NCBI GenBank assembly: GCA_937871605.1
Contig: CALMRM010000094.1
Coordinates: 1-16,056 of the forward strand
Length of the DNA stretch: 16,056 nucleotides
Direction of reading: 5' to 3'
Origin: an uncultured Terriglobus sp.
Lineage (GTDB): Bacteria; Acidobacteriota; Terriglobia; Terriglobales; Acidobacteriaceae
The notes under the pieces are model-generated. The model did no database searches. It saw nothing but the letters and a program-made list of their open reading frames with translations, and was not told where the DNA came from. This document shows, in pieces, positions 6,837 to 15,356 of the stretch (the stretch's first letter is position 1; the number at the start of each line of letters is the position of its first letter). Position numbers and translations under genes: made by a program.

Positions 6837-7550
6837 TTACGTCTGAGTGTCATTGCTTTCTAAGCGAAAACGGTATCCTATGTAGTTCTCGGTTGTGAGA
6901 TAGCGTGGTGAGCCCGGGTCCGCTTCCAGTTTGCGCCGCAGCTGACTGATGTAGGTTCGCAGGTACTCGCGTTCTTCCCCGTACTCAGCACCCCACACGT
7001 GCGTCAGTAGCTTTGCATGGGCCAGCGGTGCCCCCGCATGACTCATGAGCATATGAAGCAGATCAAATTCTTTCGGTGTCAGGTGGACTTGCTCTCCATG
7101 ACGAGTGACCTCATGCGTTCGTGGATCTAAAGCTATGGGCCCGACCGTAATGGGCTCCAAACTTTTTGCCAGAGCCGGCTGCCGGACCCGCCGAACAGCT
7201 GCACGCAGCCGTGCAGCAAGCTCTGGCAAACGAAATGGCTTTGTGATGTAGTCATCCGCCCCTGCATCAAGTCCCGCGACCAGGTCTTCGGCGTGATTGC
7301 GTACGGTGAGGATCAAAATTCCAAGCTCAGGATGCATATCGCGAAGCTTCTGGCATGCCGCGATGCCGCCCATCCCCGGCATATTGAGATCGAGAAGAAC
7401 TACCTCGGGCTTGATGTTGCGCACCTCAGCGAGGGCAGTCTCGCCGTTCCAAACTTCGCCAACAACAAAGCCTAGCGCCTCTAGCATGTTCCGCAAGCTG
7501 TGTCGCAGAGCGCTGTCGTCTTCTACGATCAATACTGATCCTTGATGCAT
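6837..7550 (-). CDS. KdpE-like OmpR/PhoB-family response regulator
   Basis: The protein has 237 residues. The receiver domain (about 4-118) has the acidic pair Asp11/Asp12 in VEDD, phosphoacceptor Asp54 in LLDLNMPG, Thr82 and Lys104 in TKPF, all intact. The winged-helix DNA-binding domain (about 130-232) has HLTPKEFDLL, HVWGAEYGEEREYLRTYISQLRRKLE and a closing NYIGYRFR. The VWG-EYG-EREYLRTY segment is the form seen in KdpE proteins, which activate potassium uptake genes. It should be phosphorylated by the kinase encoded immediately upstream, 6 bases away. Its Shine-Dalgarno overlaps the kinase stop (TAGGAGAAGATG), so translation is probably coupled. The target genes are not shown by the sequence; kdpFABC is not in the window. 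Confidence 0.9.
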   Translation of the reverse strand: MHQGSVLIVEDDSALRHSLRNMLEALGFVVGEVWNGETALAEVRNIKPEVVLLDLNMPGMGGIAACQKLRDMHPELGILILTVRNHAEDLVAGLDAGADDYITKPFRLPELAARLRAAVRRVRQPALAKSLEPITVGPIALDPRTHEVTRHGEQVHLTPKEFDLLHMLMSHAGAPLAHAKLLTHVWGAEYGEEREYLRTYISQLRRKLEADPGSPRYLTTENYIGYRFRLESNDTQT

Positions 7551-7552
7551 CT

Positions 7553-7558
7553 TCTCCT
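7553..7558 (-). promoter_or_regulatory. Shine-Dalgarno of the response regulator, overlapping the kinase stop codon
   Basis: Read on the minus strand, AGGAGA includes the last two bases of the kinase TAG stop. It sits only 3-4 bases before the regulator ATG, which is a short spacing. This layout favours termination-reinitiation coupling between kinase and regulator. Confidence 0.7.
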
Positions 7559-8978
7559 ACTCCTCAGGCAACTCGATCACAAAGGTCGTTCCGGCACTGG
7601 GCGTGCTTTCAATCTCGATGCGACCACCAAGCGCCTTGATGGCATTGCGAGCTGCAGACAGGCCGACGCCTGTGCCGCTTGCCTTGTGCGCTGTCGAGGA
7701 TGCTCTGTAATACCGCTCGAAAATGAGTGCATGTTCCTCTGGCCGTATGAAAGAACCTTCATTATGGATAGCCAGGCGAAGGATTGCTTCATCTCGCCTA
7801 ACCAGGACGACGACTGGACTACCAGCGGGGCTGTACTTCAGCGCATTTTCGATAATTTGTTGTAGCGCAAGCCTCAACAACTGAGCATCCGTCACCATAG
7901 GCTGCTGAAACTCGTCCACAATGCGAAGCCGTCGTGCTTCGGAAGCCGGCTGCAACTCTGCGGCAAGTTGTGCAACTAAGCTCGAGACATCAACTTCGGC
8001 TTTCTGAACACGTATTTTCTCGGCCTGCAACGCCGCCGTGCGAAGCAGTTGATCGGTGACTGCAGCAAGGTCTTCAGCCTGTTGCCCGATAGTCGTGGCG
8101 AGCTGGTCCTGTAACGGGGACAGGGGACCGACTTCGCGCAGCCCCGAGCTGGATACTAGGATCGTGGTGAGCGGCGTTTTGATGGTATGCGCCAGGCCGT
8201 CCAGAACTGCAGAACGGAGACGCTCTGAAAACGCCTCTGATTGCGCCCGTACCTGGGCTTGCACGGCCTGCGTTCGGACAAGATGGGTTGCGGTCAGGGT
8301 TGCCAAGGAATCAGCAAGTGCCGCATCGATGTTGCCGCGCAGCAGCAATGCGCCAATGGGTTGTGACGCAAATTCCAGGACACGTAAGCGCTCTTTGCCG
8401 CCCTCGGCATCGTAACTCCTTCGCGCCCGAAAGGACGCTTTGATTCGCTCTGTTGCGCCGTGCGCGTCAGCGGTCTCGAACACACGTTGTTCCTCGCTTG
8501 TGAACAGAGCGACGCCGGAAAGGCGAAAGCTACGCAGCAGCAGCTCGGCAAGCTGCTCGTGTACCTGCTGGTCCCAGCTGATTAGGAGGGCGCTGCGGGA
8601 AAAGTCGTACAACGAAGTCTTTTGCTGCTCTGCTCGCTGTAACTGGTCGTTACGAAGACGAGTGCGATGCGACATCTGGCTGACCAGCACAGAAACAGCA
8701 GCGAAGGTAAGGAGCGTAATAACGTCTCCTCCTGACGTCACAGACAGGGAGTGTCTCGGGAGGGTTAGAAAATAGTCGCTGCTCAGTGTTGCAGCAAGGG
8801 ATACGGTCAACGACGCGCGAAAGCCTGCGCGCCATGCAATGACAATCACGACAAGAAGGAAAAAGGGAAGCGCTGTGGCGAGCGGCACTGACAGGTTGGC
8901 GCTGGCGGCCGACGCGAGCGCAACACCAATGCTGGCCGTAACGGCCCAAAGCATCGGTCGCACTGGAAACGCTTCCAT
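7557..8978 (-). CDS. DUF4118 sensor histidine kinase, KdpD-like C-terminal half
   Basis: The protein has 473 residues. Residues 10-105 hold closely spaced hydrophobic segments that match DUF4118, the membrane domain of KdpD. A GAF-like region follows (about 125-235), then the HisKA domain with the H-box LAHTIKTPLTTI (His264). The HATPase domain has the N-box QQIIENALKYS (Asn378) and the G2 box GTGVGLSAARN (435-445). The G1 box is the NEG form (HNEGSFIRPEEHALIFERYYR) instead of DxGxG, which is common in this kinase group. The N-terminal KdpD sensor and Usp domains (about 400 residues in full KdpD) are absent and no remnant is seen upstream, so the signal must enter through the membrane or GAF region. 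It forms an operon with the KdpE-like regulator. It is probably a potassium, turgor or ionic-strength sensor, by family inference. Confidence 0.88.
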   Translation of the reverse strand: MEAFPVRPMLWAVTASIGVALASAASANLSVPLATALPFFLLVVIVIAWRAGFRASLTVSLAATLSSDYFLTLPRHSLSVTSGGDVITLLTFAAVSVLVSQMSHRTRLRNDQLQRAEQQKTSLYDFSRSALLISWDQQVHEQLAELLLRSFRLSGVALFTSEEQRVFETADAHGATERIKASFRARRSYDAEGGKERLRVLEFASQPIGALLLRGNIDAALADSLATLTATHLVRTQAVQAQVRAQSEAFSERLRSAVLDGLAHTIKTPLTTILVSSSGLREVGPLSPLQDQLATTIGQQAEDLAAVTDQLLRTAALQAEKIRVQKAEVDVSSLVAQLAAELQPASEARRLRIVDEFQQPMVTDAQLLRLALQQIIENALKYSPAGSPVVVLVRRDEAILRLAIHNEGSFIRPEEHALIFERYYRASSTAHKASGTGVGLSAARNAIKALGGRIEIESTPSAGTTFVIELPEE

Positions 8979-9202
8979 TATCTGTCTTATGTACTACCGT
9001 ACCTGAGACAGGGGGCCGATGCCTTTCTCATGAAATTGGAGCGTCTTTATGCCTTCCTGAGGCGATCTTTCGTACACATGGAGTACCGGTGTTGCCGGTG
9101 GAGGCTTCGGTGGGGAATGATCTCAAGACGAGCTTGCAGGAGCGCAAAGACGTTTCGCTGGCACAGGACGTTCTGTATTGGCGACACACATTGTGCGCGC
9201 GA

Positions 9203-12200
9203 ATGTGGAGCCATGCACGAAAGCATCTGCAGTTGGCCACTCAAGGCACGCTGGCAAGCTTGGCAATCGCGGCGGTAAGTGTGAGTGCACTAGCACAGTC
9301 AACGTTTGGCACGGTGCGGGGCACAGTGCAAGACGGGACCGGAGCGAGCGTCTCTGGCGCTCGTATCCAGTTGCATTCGTTGGCTAACAATGCCGACCGA
9401 ACGCTCACGACCAACGACTCCGGTGAGTTCAGCCTAGAGAACCTCCAGCCGGGACAGTACCGAGTGACCGTGCACCAGGACGGCTTCGCCGATACCGTGA
9501 TCCAGCCAGTCACCCTGGCTGCGCGGCAGGATCTGCGTCTCCCCGTCACGCTGAAGCTTGCGTCTTCAGAAGAGGTCGTCAACGTGCAGGCGGATAACGC
9601 TTCCATCAATACCGAAGATGCGACGATCAGCGATGAAAAGAGCAACACACAACTCGTGCAACTGCCGCTGAACAACCGCGCGAGCACTACGAGTCCCTTG
9701 GGTGCGCTGACGCTCTCTGCCAATGTACAGCAGGACAGCCAAGGCAATTTGAACGTGGGCGGGGCCAGCGCGTCCATGGTGAACTTCTCGGTGGATGGCA
9801 TCTCCACTGCGAACGTGCGCTCGAACGGCGCTCTGCAGGATGCCTACCCTTCGCAAGAGGGAATAGCCGCTATGAAGGTGACCGCCTTCAATAACGGTGC
9901 CGAATTCTCTCAGGTAGGCGATGTCACGTTTGTGACGAAGAGCGGCGGCAACAGCTTTCACGGCAGCATCTTTGAGTACCTGCAGAATGATGCACTCGAC
10001 GCTTCGCCCTACGGCTTTAGCGGCAAGGCACCAAAACGCTTCAACACCTTCGGTGGCTCTCTGGGTGGGCCAATCGTGCTGCCGCACCTCTACAACGGAC
10101 ACGGTAAGACGTTCTTCTTTGCCGCATACGAGGGGAACCGCCGCAGGCTGAGCGTGGCGCAACAGTTTCTGGTGCCCACGGCAAATCAGCGCAACGGGCA
10201 GGATTTGACAGACTCGAATGGTAACCCGATCCCAGTCATCGCACCGGCCGCGATCTCGCAAACCGCGCGCGCGCTACTCGCTTATTATCCGTTGCCCAAC
10301 GTGGCTGGACAGAGCAACTACAATTACGAACATTTCCAGTCGACCCCAGCCAACACGGATGGTGCGGATCTGCGAGTTGACCACACCATTACGGACAAGC
10401 AGTCGATCTATGCCCGCTTCAGCCGCAAGAACATTACGCAGAACGTGGCGAACAACCTCCTGCCGAACGATGTCGACAGCATCCACAACCGGAGCCTGCT
10501 CGTATCCCACACTTGGAGCCTGACTCCACGCGTGGTAAACGAGTTTCGCTTCGGTTATACGAACGTGCTGACCAACGTGAACTTTGGCATTCGTGGAGCG
10601 GATGCACTGAAACAGTTAGACCTGCAAGGTGTGGACATCAGCCAGCACCCGCAGACAGATGCTTTTCCAACCTTCAACTTTAGCAATGGCACTGGTTTCA
10701 CTCAGATCGGCCGTGACAAGACCGGGCTTACGTCGTCGAAAACCATCCAGTTTTCCGACAACGTGACCTTTGCTCTGGGCGCCCACACGCTCAAGGCTGG
10801 CGTGGATGTGCGGCGGGTTCGTTACCAAGATGTAGAGTTGTTCCTGCCGTCCGACGATTTCGGCCAGTTCACTTTTCAGCCGACTTTCACCGGAAACGCA
10901 TTCGGTGACTTCTTGACGGGTACACCCACCACGGTCTTCTTCGCCGTCTCCAGCCCAGACGTAGCGGGCCGCGCGTGGCAGACAGCTTCGTTCGTACAAG
11001 ATACCTGGCAGGTCAGCCCCAAACTAACGATTGACGCAGGTGTGCGTTGGACGGTGCTGCCGCCCTTCTATTTATTAGATGGAGATGCAGCCAACTTTGA
11101 CCAGCGGACCAACTCAATCGTAGTACCAGACGCGCTTGCCGCCACCCTCCAGCGGCAGAACCTGACGGCATCGAATCTCGCCTTTCAGCAATCGTTTAAC
11201 GCGTGCAAGCTGAACTACACGGCTCTACCCTGTACCAACTATGAGACAGCAAGTCAGGCCGGTTTGCCCGGCGGCTTGCGCCGCACCTACTGGGGCAACG
11301 TGCAGCCTCGCGTTGCCTTCGCCTTCCGGCCCTTCGCGGATACCAAGACAGTGCTCCGCGGCGGTTTCGGGGTATTTACCATGACGAATCTTGGGCCGTT
11401 GTCTTTTAACAATAGCGGCAATCCTACATCGAATCTGCACACCTACAACAACGTGCAGACGACTACCGTGAACAATGTCAGCGTAAACACTCCAGTCTTC
11501 ACCTTCCCGAATACGGCTCCTTCTACTGCGTCTGTGCAGTACGGAGGCGGCAGCCTGGACCAGGGCGTTGACCCGAGCTACCGGGATCCACAGGCAAATC
11601 AGTGGAACCTAACCGTGGAGCGCCAGTTCTCGCATGTCGACACGCTGCGCGCCAGCTACGTCGGCATGTACACCTACCGGCTTAGCATCACGGAAGACCT
11701 GAACCAGATTCCTGCGAGCACCACACAATTTCAGACGACGGCAGCAAGTCCCTACGTGGATCCACGTTCTCCCTATCACAACTGGGTGGAGCTCTTCAGC
11801 ACCATCAATGCCGGCGTGCAACACTACAACGCGCTGGAATTAGAAGAACGTCACAACCTGTCGCGCGGTCTTAGCTTCGATGCAAGCTATACCCTTGCCC
11901 GCAATCTAGCGGATAACCAGGGCAGCACACCCAATGCGTTTGCCGGTGAGGTGAACTACGGCATCCCGATCACCGACCGCTTCCACGTGGATAGCGATTA
12001 TGGAAATGTGAGCGGAACGCGGAGGCATCGCGCCCTGATCACCGGGCAGTATCAGATACCCTTCGGGCAGGGGCACACTTTTTTGAATCACGGGTGGGGA
12101 AGTGAGGTGCTGGGAGGTTGGGAACTGAACACCATCACTCTTTTAGAGACGGGTCCGTGGCTTACGCCAAGCATCAGCACATCTGCGGATGCTTCCAATA

Positions 12201-12589
12201 CGAATGTGGTGAATCGTGGGGCGACGCTTCGACCGGATGTTGTCTCGCACGACTTCTACCGTGGTCAGTCACGCCAAAGCTTCTTTAATGTCAACGCGTT
12301 TACAGCGACCCCTTCGAACGCAGGACGTTTTGGGAGTGCAGGCGTCGGTATTCTTCAAGGTCCAGGAACGGCCGCGTTCAGCTTGGGAACCGCAAAGTCG
12401 TTCCCCATCCACGAAGCCATACACGCTCGTTTCGAAGCGACTTTTACGAATGTGCTGAACCACACCAACTTTGCCCCTCCCGCAACGCAGATCGACAATA
12501 CCTCTACCTTCGGAGTTCTCTCTTCGGCACAAACGGCAGAGAACGCCGGGAACCGTACCGGTCAGGTGGCTCTGCGCATCGATTTCTAG
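9203..12589 (+). CDS. Oar-like TonB-dependent receptor with carboxypeptidase-regulatory-like N-terminus
   Basis: From ATG 9203 the protein has 1,128 residues. A signal peptide (h-region LASLAIAAVSVSA, cleavage near ALAQ) is followed by a CarboxypepD_reg-like/CNA-B fold (about residues 33-117: GTVRGTVQDGTGASVSGA to LPVTLKL). Next comes a plug region (to about 250) with FSVDGIST and VTFVTKSGGNSFHGS, then a large barrel ending GQVALRIDF with the terminal Phe needed for Bam assembly. Such Oar-like receptors are expanded in Acidobacteriota and are thought to import large substrates or export proteins; the ligand is unknown. The frame is open upstream to GTG 9089, but the extra 38 residues are not signal-peptide-like and no candidate has a good Shine-Dalgarno, so the start is uncertain. 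The 224-base gap before it, divergent from the kinase gene, shows no promoter I can defend, only a CCGGTG direct repeat near 9086-9100. Confidence 0.92.
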   Translation: MWSHARKHLQLATQGTLASLAIAAVSVSALAQSTFGTVRGTVQDGTGASVSGARIQLHSLANNADRTLTTNDSGEFSLENLQPGQYRVTVHQDGFADTVIQPVTLAARQDLRLPVTLKLASSEEVVNVQADNASINTEDATISDEKSNTQLVQLPLNNRASTTSPLGALTLSANVQQDSQGNLNVGGASASMVNFSVDGISTANVRSNGALQDAYPSQEGIAAMKVTAFNNGAEFSQVGDVTFVTKSGGNSFHGSIFEYLQNDALDASPYGFSGKAPKRFNTFGGSLGGPIVLPHLYNGHGKTFFFAAYEGNRRRLSVAQQFLVPTANQRNGQDLTDSNGNPIPVIAPAAISQTARALLAYYPLPNVAGQSNYNYEHFQSTPANTDGADLRVDHTITDKQSIYARFSRKNITQNVANNLLPNDVDSIHNRSLLVSHTWSLTPRVVNEFRFGYTNVLTNVNFGIRGADALKQLDLQGVDISQHPQTDAFPTFNFSNGTGFTQIGRDKTGLTSSKTIQFSDNVTFALGAHTLKAGVDVRRVRYQDVELFLPSDDFGQFTFQPTFTGNAFGDFLTGTPTTVFFAVSSPDVAGRAWQTASFVQDTWQVSPKLTIDAGVRWTVLPPFYLLDGDAANFDQRTNSIVVPDALAATLQRQNLTASNLAFQQSFNACKLNYTALPCTNYETASQAGLPGGLRRTYWGNVQPRVAFAFRPFADTKTVLRGGFGVFTMTNLGPLSFNNSGNPTSNLHTYNNVQTTTVNNVSVNTPVFTFPNTAPSTASVQYGGGSLDQGVDPSYRDPQANQWNLTVERQFSHVDTLRASYVGMYTYRLSITEDLNQIPASTTQFQTTAASPYVDPRSPYHNWVELFSTINAGVQHYNALELEERHNLSRGLSFDASYTLARNLADNQGSTPNAFAGEVNYGIPITDRFHVDSDYGNVSGTRRHRALITGQYQIPFGQGHTFLNHGWGSEVLGGWELNTITLLETGPWLTPSISTSADASNTNVVNRGATLRPDVVSHDFYRGQSRQSFFNVNAFTATPSNAGRFGSAGVGILQGPGTAAFSLGTAKSFPIHEAIHARFEATFTNVLNHTNFAPPATQIDNTSTFGVLSSAQTAENAGNRTGQVALRIDF

Positions 12590-12621
12590 GTGGTCGTGAG
12601 CAAAAATACAGGTATTAAAAA

Positions 12622-12655
12622 GGCATGTAAGGTCGACCAAACAAATCCTCATGCC
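12622..12655. repeat. Inverted repeat between receptor and glycosyltransferase genes
   Basis: GGCATG (12622-12627) pairs with CATGCC (12650-12655) across 22 bases that include the palindrome GGTCGACC (12631-12638). It lies in the 120-base gap after the receptor gene. It lacks a T run and is too weak to call a terminator; an operator is also possible. Confidence 0.25.
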
Positions 12656-12709
12656 CTCCTGACGCCGTCTTTTCAAACTTAGCCAATTGATTAGCGAGGT
12701 GGTCCTGCA

Positions 12710-13696
12710 GTGTTGGGGTGGAGTGAGGAAGAGGACCGTAGAAGGTTTAAGGAGTGGGCCAATGCAATGACGCGTGGCGACTTCAAGCAAGCCTGGAACT
12801 TTGATGATGCTTATTCAAAACACTGGCCCTCTGCGCATCAGTGCTGGGACGGGAAGGTGTTGTGCGGGCGACGGGTGTGCGTTTCGTGTTTGCACGGCCT
12901 TGGCGACGCCGTACAAATGTTTCAGTACGCCAAGCTGCTCAAGGCTACAGCAGTTCAGGTGCTATACCGTCTGCCGCAAGCTCTTGTTGGGCTAGCTTCG
13001 CATTTTGAGGCGGTTGATTGTGTGGCTTCTCTTGCCGACCCGCCACCGGACGAGCCTGACTGGTGCCACCTGGAGATGATGGAACTGCCATACATCTTCC
13101 GGACTTTGCCTCAAGAGCTCCCGCTAGACGTTCGTTATCTAGATAGAAGTAGGATGTTGCGTGATGAATTCGCGAAACGCTTCATGCAGACGCAATCCAA
13201 GCTGAAAGTTGGATTAGCTTTGCAAGGCGGCGAGTGGGACCCGGCAAGGTGGGTACCGTTCGAAGCTATACACCAGCTGCTCGACAACCAAGGTATACGC
13301 TTTGACTTCCTGCAGGGTTTGCCGCCCGCCATGCCGTTTGCCGTGCAGCAGCGGTACTCAGTCCTTACAGGTGGCCTTGAAGAACTAACGGGAGTGATCG
13401 CCAACCTCGACCTGGTGATCGCTTGCGACACGCTCTCAGCTCATGTTGCAGGCGCCGTTGGTACGCCGTGTTGGTTATTGCTCAAGGCCGACGCAGACTG
13501 GAGATGGCAGAACGATGAGCGGCGGACGTGCTGGTATCCTTCGACACGCCTGTTTCGACAAGCCTCGCCGGGAGACTGGGACGTACCCCTTGTTCAGGTT
13601 CGCCAAATGTTGTCCCATACGTCCTTAACTAAGTGGCTCACTGCGCCTCCAGACAGATCTCACAGGGTTTGTGAAGATGAAAGAGCGCAAGCTTAG
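12710..13696 (+). CDS. GT9-like glycosyltransferase domain protein, stand-alone
   Basis: The protein has 328 residues and starts with GTG 12710. AGGTGG at 12697-12702, 7 bases upstream, decides the start over the later ATGs. The fold resembles the glycosyltransferase family 9 (ADP-heptose transferase-like) domain that usually follows TPR repeats. The N-terminal text WDGKVLCGRRVCVSCLHGLGDAVQ (residues 46-69) has the HGLGD loop. The C-terminal nucleotide-sugar site is ACDTLSAHVAGAVGTPCWLLL (238-258), with DWRW, WYPSTRLFRQ and GDWD following as in that group. Here the TPR part is absent and replaced by about 40 residues of charged helix. There is no signal peptide, so it is cytoplasmic. The target could be an envelope glycan or a protein; the receptor gene upstream does not show which. 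Five Cys in the first 60 residues are unusual. Confidence 0.75.
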   Translation: MLGWSEEEDRRRFKEWANAMTRGDFKQAWNFDDAYSKHWPSAHQCWDGKVLCGRRVCVSCLHGLGDAVQMFQYAKLLKATAVQVLYRLPQALVGLASHFEAVDCVASLADPPPDEPDWCHLEMMELPYIFRTLPQELPLDVRYLDRSRMLRDEFAKRFMQTQSKLKVGLALQGGEWDPARWVPFEAIHQLLDNQGIRFDFLQGLPPAMPFAVQQRYSVLTGGLEELTGVIANLDLVIACDTLSAHVAGAVGTPCWLLLKADADWRWQNDERRTCWYPSTRLFRQASPGDWDVPLVQVRQMLSHTSLTKWLTAPPDRSHRVCEDERAQA

Positions 13697-13769
13697 AACC
13701 GGTGCTATACGGCAGCGCAAACAGAGTACGTGCGACTGCAGAAGCGCCGCTCACGTTGAGTCTCGCTAC

Positions 13770-15118
13770 TTACGATGGTGTCCGCGAGATCCGAGAGCCG
13801 GAAGCAGAGTGTCGCGTAATCATAGCCAAGGATTTTCTCCGTGCGACTTCGATGTCTTTGAAGTCCATCGCTGGAAGCTGCTTCAGCGTGACCGTCTCCC
13901 AGACAGCATTTACCTGGTCCAGCAGCGCGTTGTGGTCCTCCACGCGCGTAAAGTGCTGGCTAATACGACCAAGGATCGACAACAGGCGTATCGACACCGC
14001 TGGGTTGTCTGCAGCCGCCTGTCGAACCTGATCAAAGGCTTGCTTCACAAGGCGTGCAAGCTGTAGAGGCGGGATGTAAACTCTCGCGATATTGTCGCTA
14101 TCGAAGCAGTTGCCGGCCCATTGCGGCGCAACAGCCAGAGCAATGAGCGCCTCTCCCAACAAGTCGACGCAGGCGACTCCGGTAAAAGTGTCATTCACAG
14201 CCGGACTGAGTGCTCTAATTGCGACCTCTACAATCTGCGCGAGTCCGAATTCAAGATCCTGGGACAGGACGCGATGCCTGCCCAGGTGAACATGCTGCAG
14301 GACGGCGCGGTTGAGCATCGGGGTCGCGGACGCAGGCGAAACTAAGCCCAGTGCCTCGCCTTTCAGGACAAACTGTCCCGGTCTGAATTCGAACGAGATG
14401 CTCGCGTTTGCCGTAGCAGCTGCTCGTACCAGTGCCCGCTGATTGATGTCCTGGAGGTACCCGCTACCCTCGCTGTAAATGTACTCAAAATCAGAATCGG
14501 AGGTGCGAGGCTCGGGGTCGTGGTTGGGTTGGAAAGAGACTTCTTGCGCAGTAAGGAGGCTTTGCCGCCGAATGCCAACGTGAAGATCCTCAACAATCCG
14601 TCCTATCGCATCCGGATTCTGGATTAGCGTTGCGACCCGATGACTATAAAACACAAGAAATCCGAAGGCGCCAAGAACCAGGAACCAGCTGGTAATAAGT
14701 GAGACCTGCGGTATGAACGAACCTTGGTTGTCTTGATGAGTCACAAGAAAGACGAGAAAGACATAGATGAACGCAGCCATGAAGAGGCCGATACAGACCT
14801 GTGTTACCCAGTCTTGAACGAAGCGGTATAACAAGCGTGGCCCAAAGAGATTGGCAACCATTGAAAGCACTAGGAGCGCAACGGAAAAGATAAGCGCCAA
14901 CACAGTACTCACACAGCCAAGCATCGCGCCAAGGATAGCGCGCGCGTGTCTATGCCGCCCATCGAGAACCAACCCGGCAGGCGAATGACGTGGTAGGCAG
15001 CCAATGTGTCAGGAACCATTGTGATTGCAAAAAGCAAAAGCGCGCCGAGCGACATTTTCAGCGGAACAATCCACAGATTGACATTTTGCTTAGGCTGTCG
15101 ACTGCGGTGAGTTTTCAT
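13770..15118 (-). pseudogene. DUF2254 membrane protein gene split by a frameshift
   Basis: The gene reads in two overlapping frames. The first starts at ATG 15118 (GGAG Shine-Dalgarno 5 bases upstream), gives MKTHRSRQPKQNVNLWIVP, a membrane segment and LPGWFSMGGIDT, and stops at 14909. The second continues from about 14946 with ARAILGAMLGCVSTVLALIFSVALL to the stop at 13770. Together they restore a 449-450 residue DUF2254 protein: TM1 in the first frame, TM2 (STVLALIFSVALLVLSMVA), TM3 and TM4 in the second, then a long soluble domain. Family members read continuously through GGIDxARAIL, so one base is missing at or near the alternating GC run 14938-14946. This is either a real inactivating mutation or a sequencing error. 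Both halves look otherwise undecayed. The function of DUF2254 is unknown. Confidence 0.85.
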
Positions 15119-15180
15119 CAGGTCTCCGGGCTTAACACGGCTTGCCGCTATTGCGAGATTGCGCTGGTTTGTGTAGCAGA

Positions 15181-15212
15181 GTGGCACCGCCTCGGAAACT
15201 CGGTGGTTACAC
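15181..15212 (+). promoter_or_regulatory. Imperfect hairpin in the leader region between DUF2254 and KimA-like genes
   Basis: ACCGCC (15186-15191) pairs with GGTGGT (15202-15207, one G-T wobble) around a 10-base loop. GTG (15181-15183) and CAC (15210-15212) could extend the stem across a 2x2 internal loop. It is upstream of the proposed KimA-like promoter, so if transcribed it would belong to a longer leader. No known riboswitch consensus was recognised. Confidence 0.25.
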
Positions 15213-15232
15213 CCTTGTAGTTTCTGCTTATT

Positions 15233-15243
15233 TTCCTAAGGAA
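15233..15243. promoter_or_regulatory. Small palindrome upstream of the KimA-like promoter
   Basis: TTCCT-A-AGGAA is a perfect 5+1+5 inverted repeat about 30 bases before the proposed -35 element. It could be a regulator-binding site; chance is not excluded. Confidence 0.25.
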
Positions 15244-15273
15244 GGCATAAGCGCTCCCCGGTAGCGGACGCGG

Positions 15274-15301
15274 TTGCGATCCTTTACGCACTTTTTATAG
15301 T
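15274..15301 (+). promoter_or_regulatory. Candidate sigma-70 promoter of the KimA-like gene
   Basis: TTGCGA (15274-15279) and TATAGT (15296-15301) are separated by 16 bases and resemble -35 and -10 boxes. Transcription would begin near 15308, leaving a leader of about 50 bases before ATG 15357. Confidence 0.4.
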
Positions 15302-15356
15302 CTTCGCTCTACTCTTGACCTGGGTGTTAGCCACGGCCCCGCTCTATGGAGCTTGC

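Noticed and set aside
9089..9202. GTG 9089 as start of the TonB-dependent receptor
   Set aside because: The added residues put a long polar stretch before the signal peptide and have no Shine-Dalgarno.
9566..10261. 231-residue minus-strand open frame opposite the TonB-dependent receptor
   Set aside because: It is antisense to the conserved plug region and looks like a codon-bias shadow.
14909..15187. Separate small 92-residue membrane protein
   Set aside because: Its sequence from 15118 is the N-terminus of DUF2254, displaced by a frameshift; the first 23 codons precede the better start.
15119..15356. c-di-AMP (ydaO-type) riboswitch before the KimA-like gene
   Set aside because: The conserved purine-rich and CCGUCAGCUAACC-like blocks I would expect are not present.
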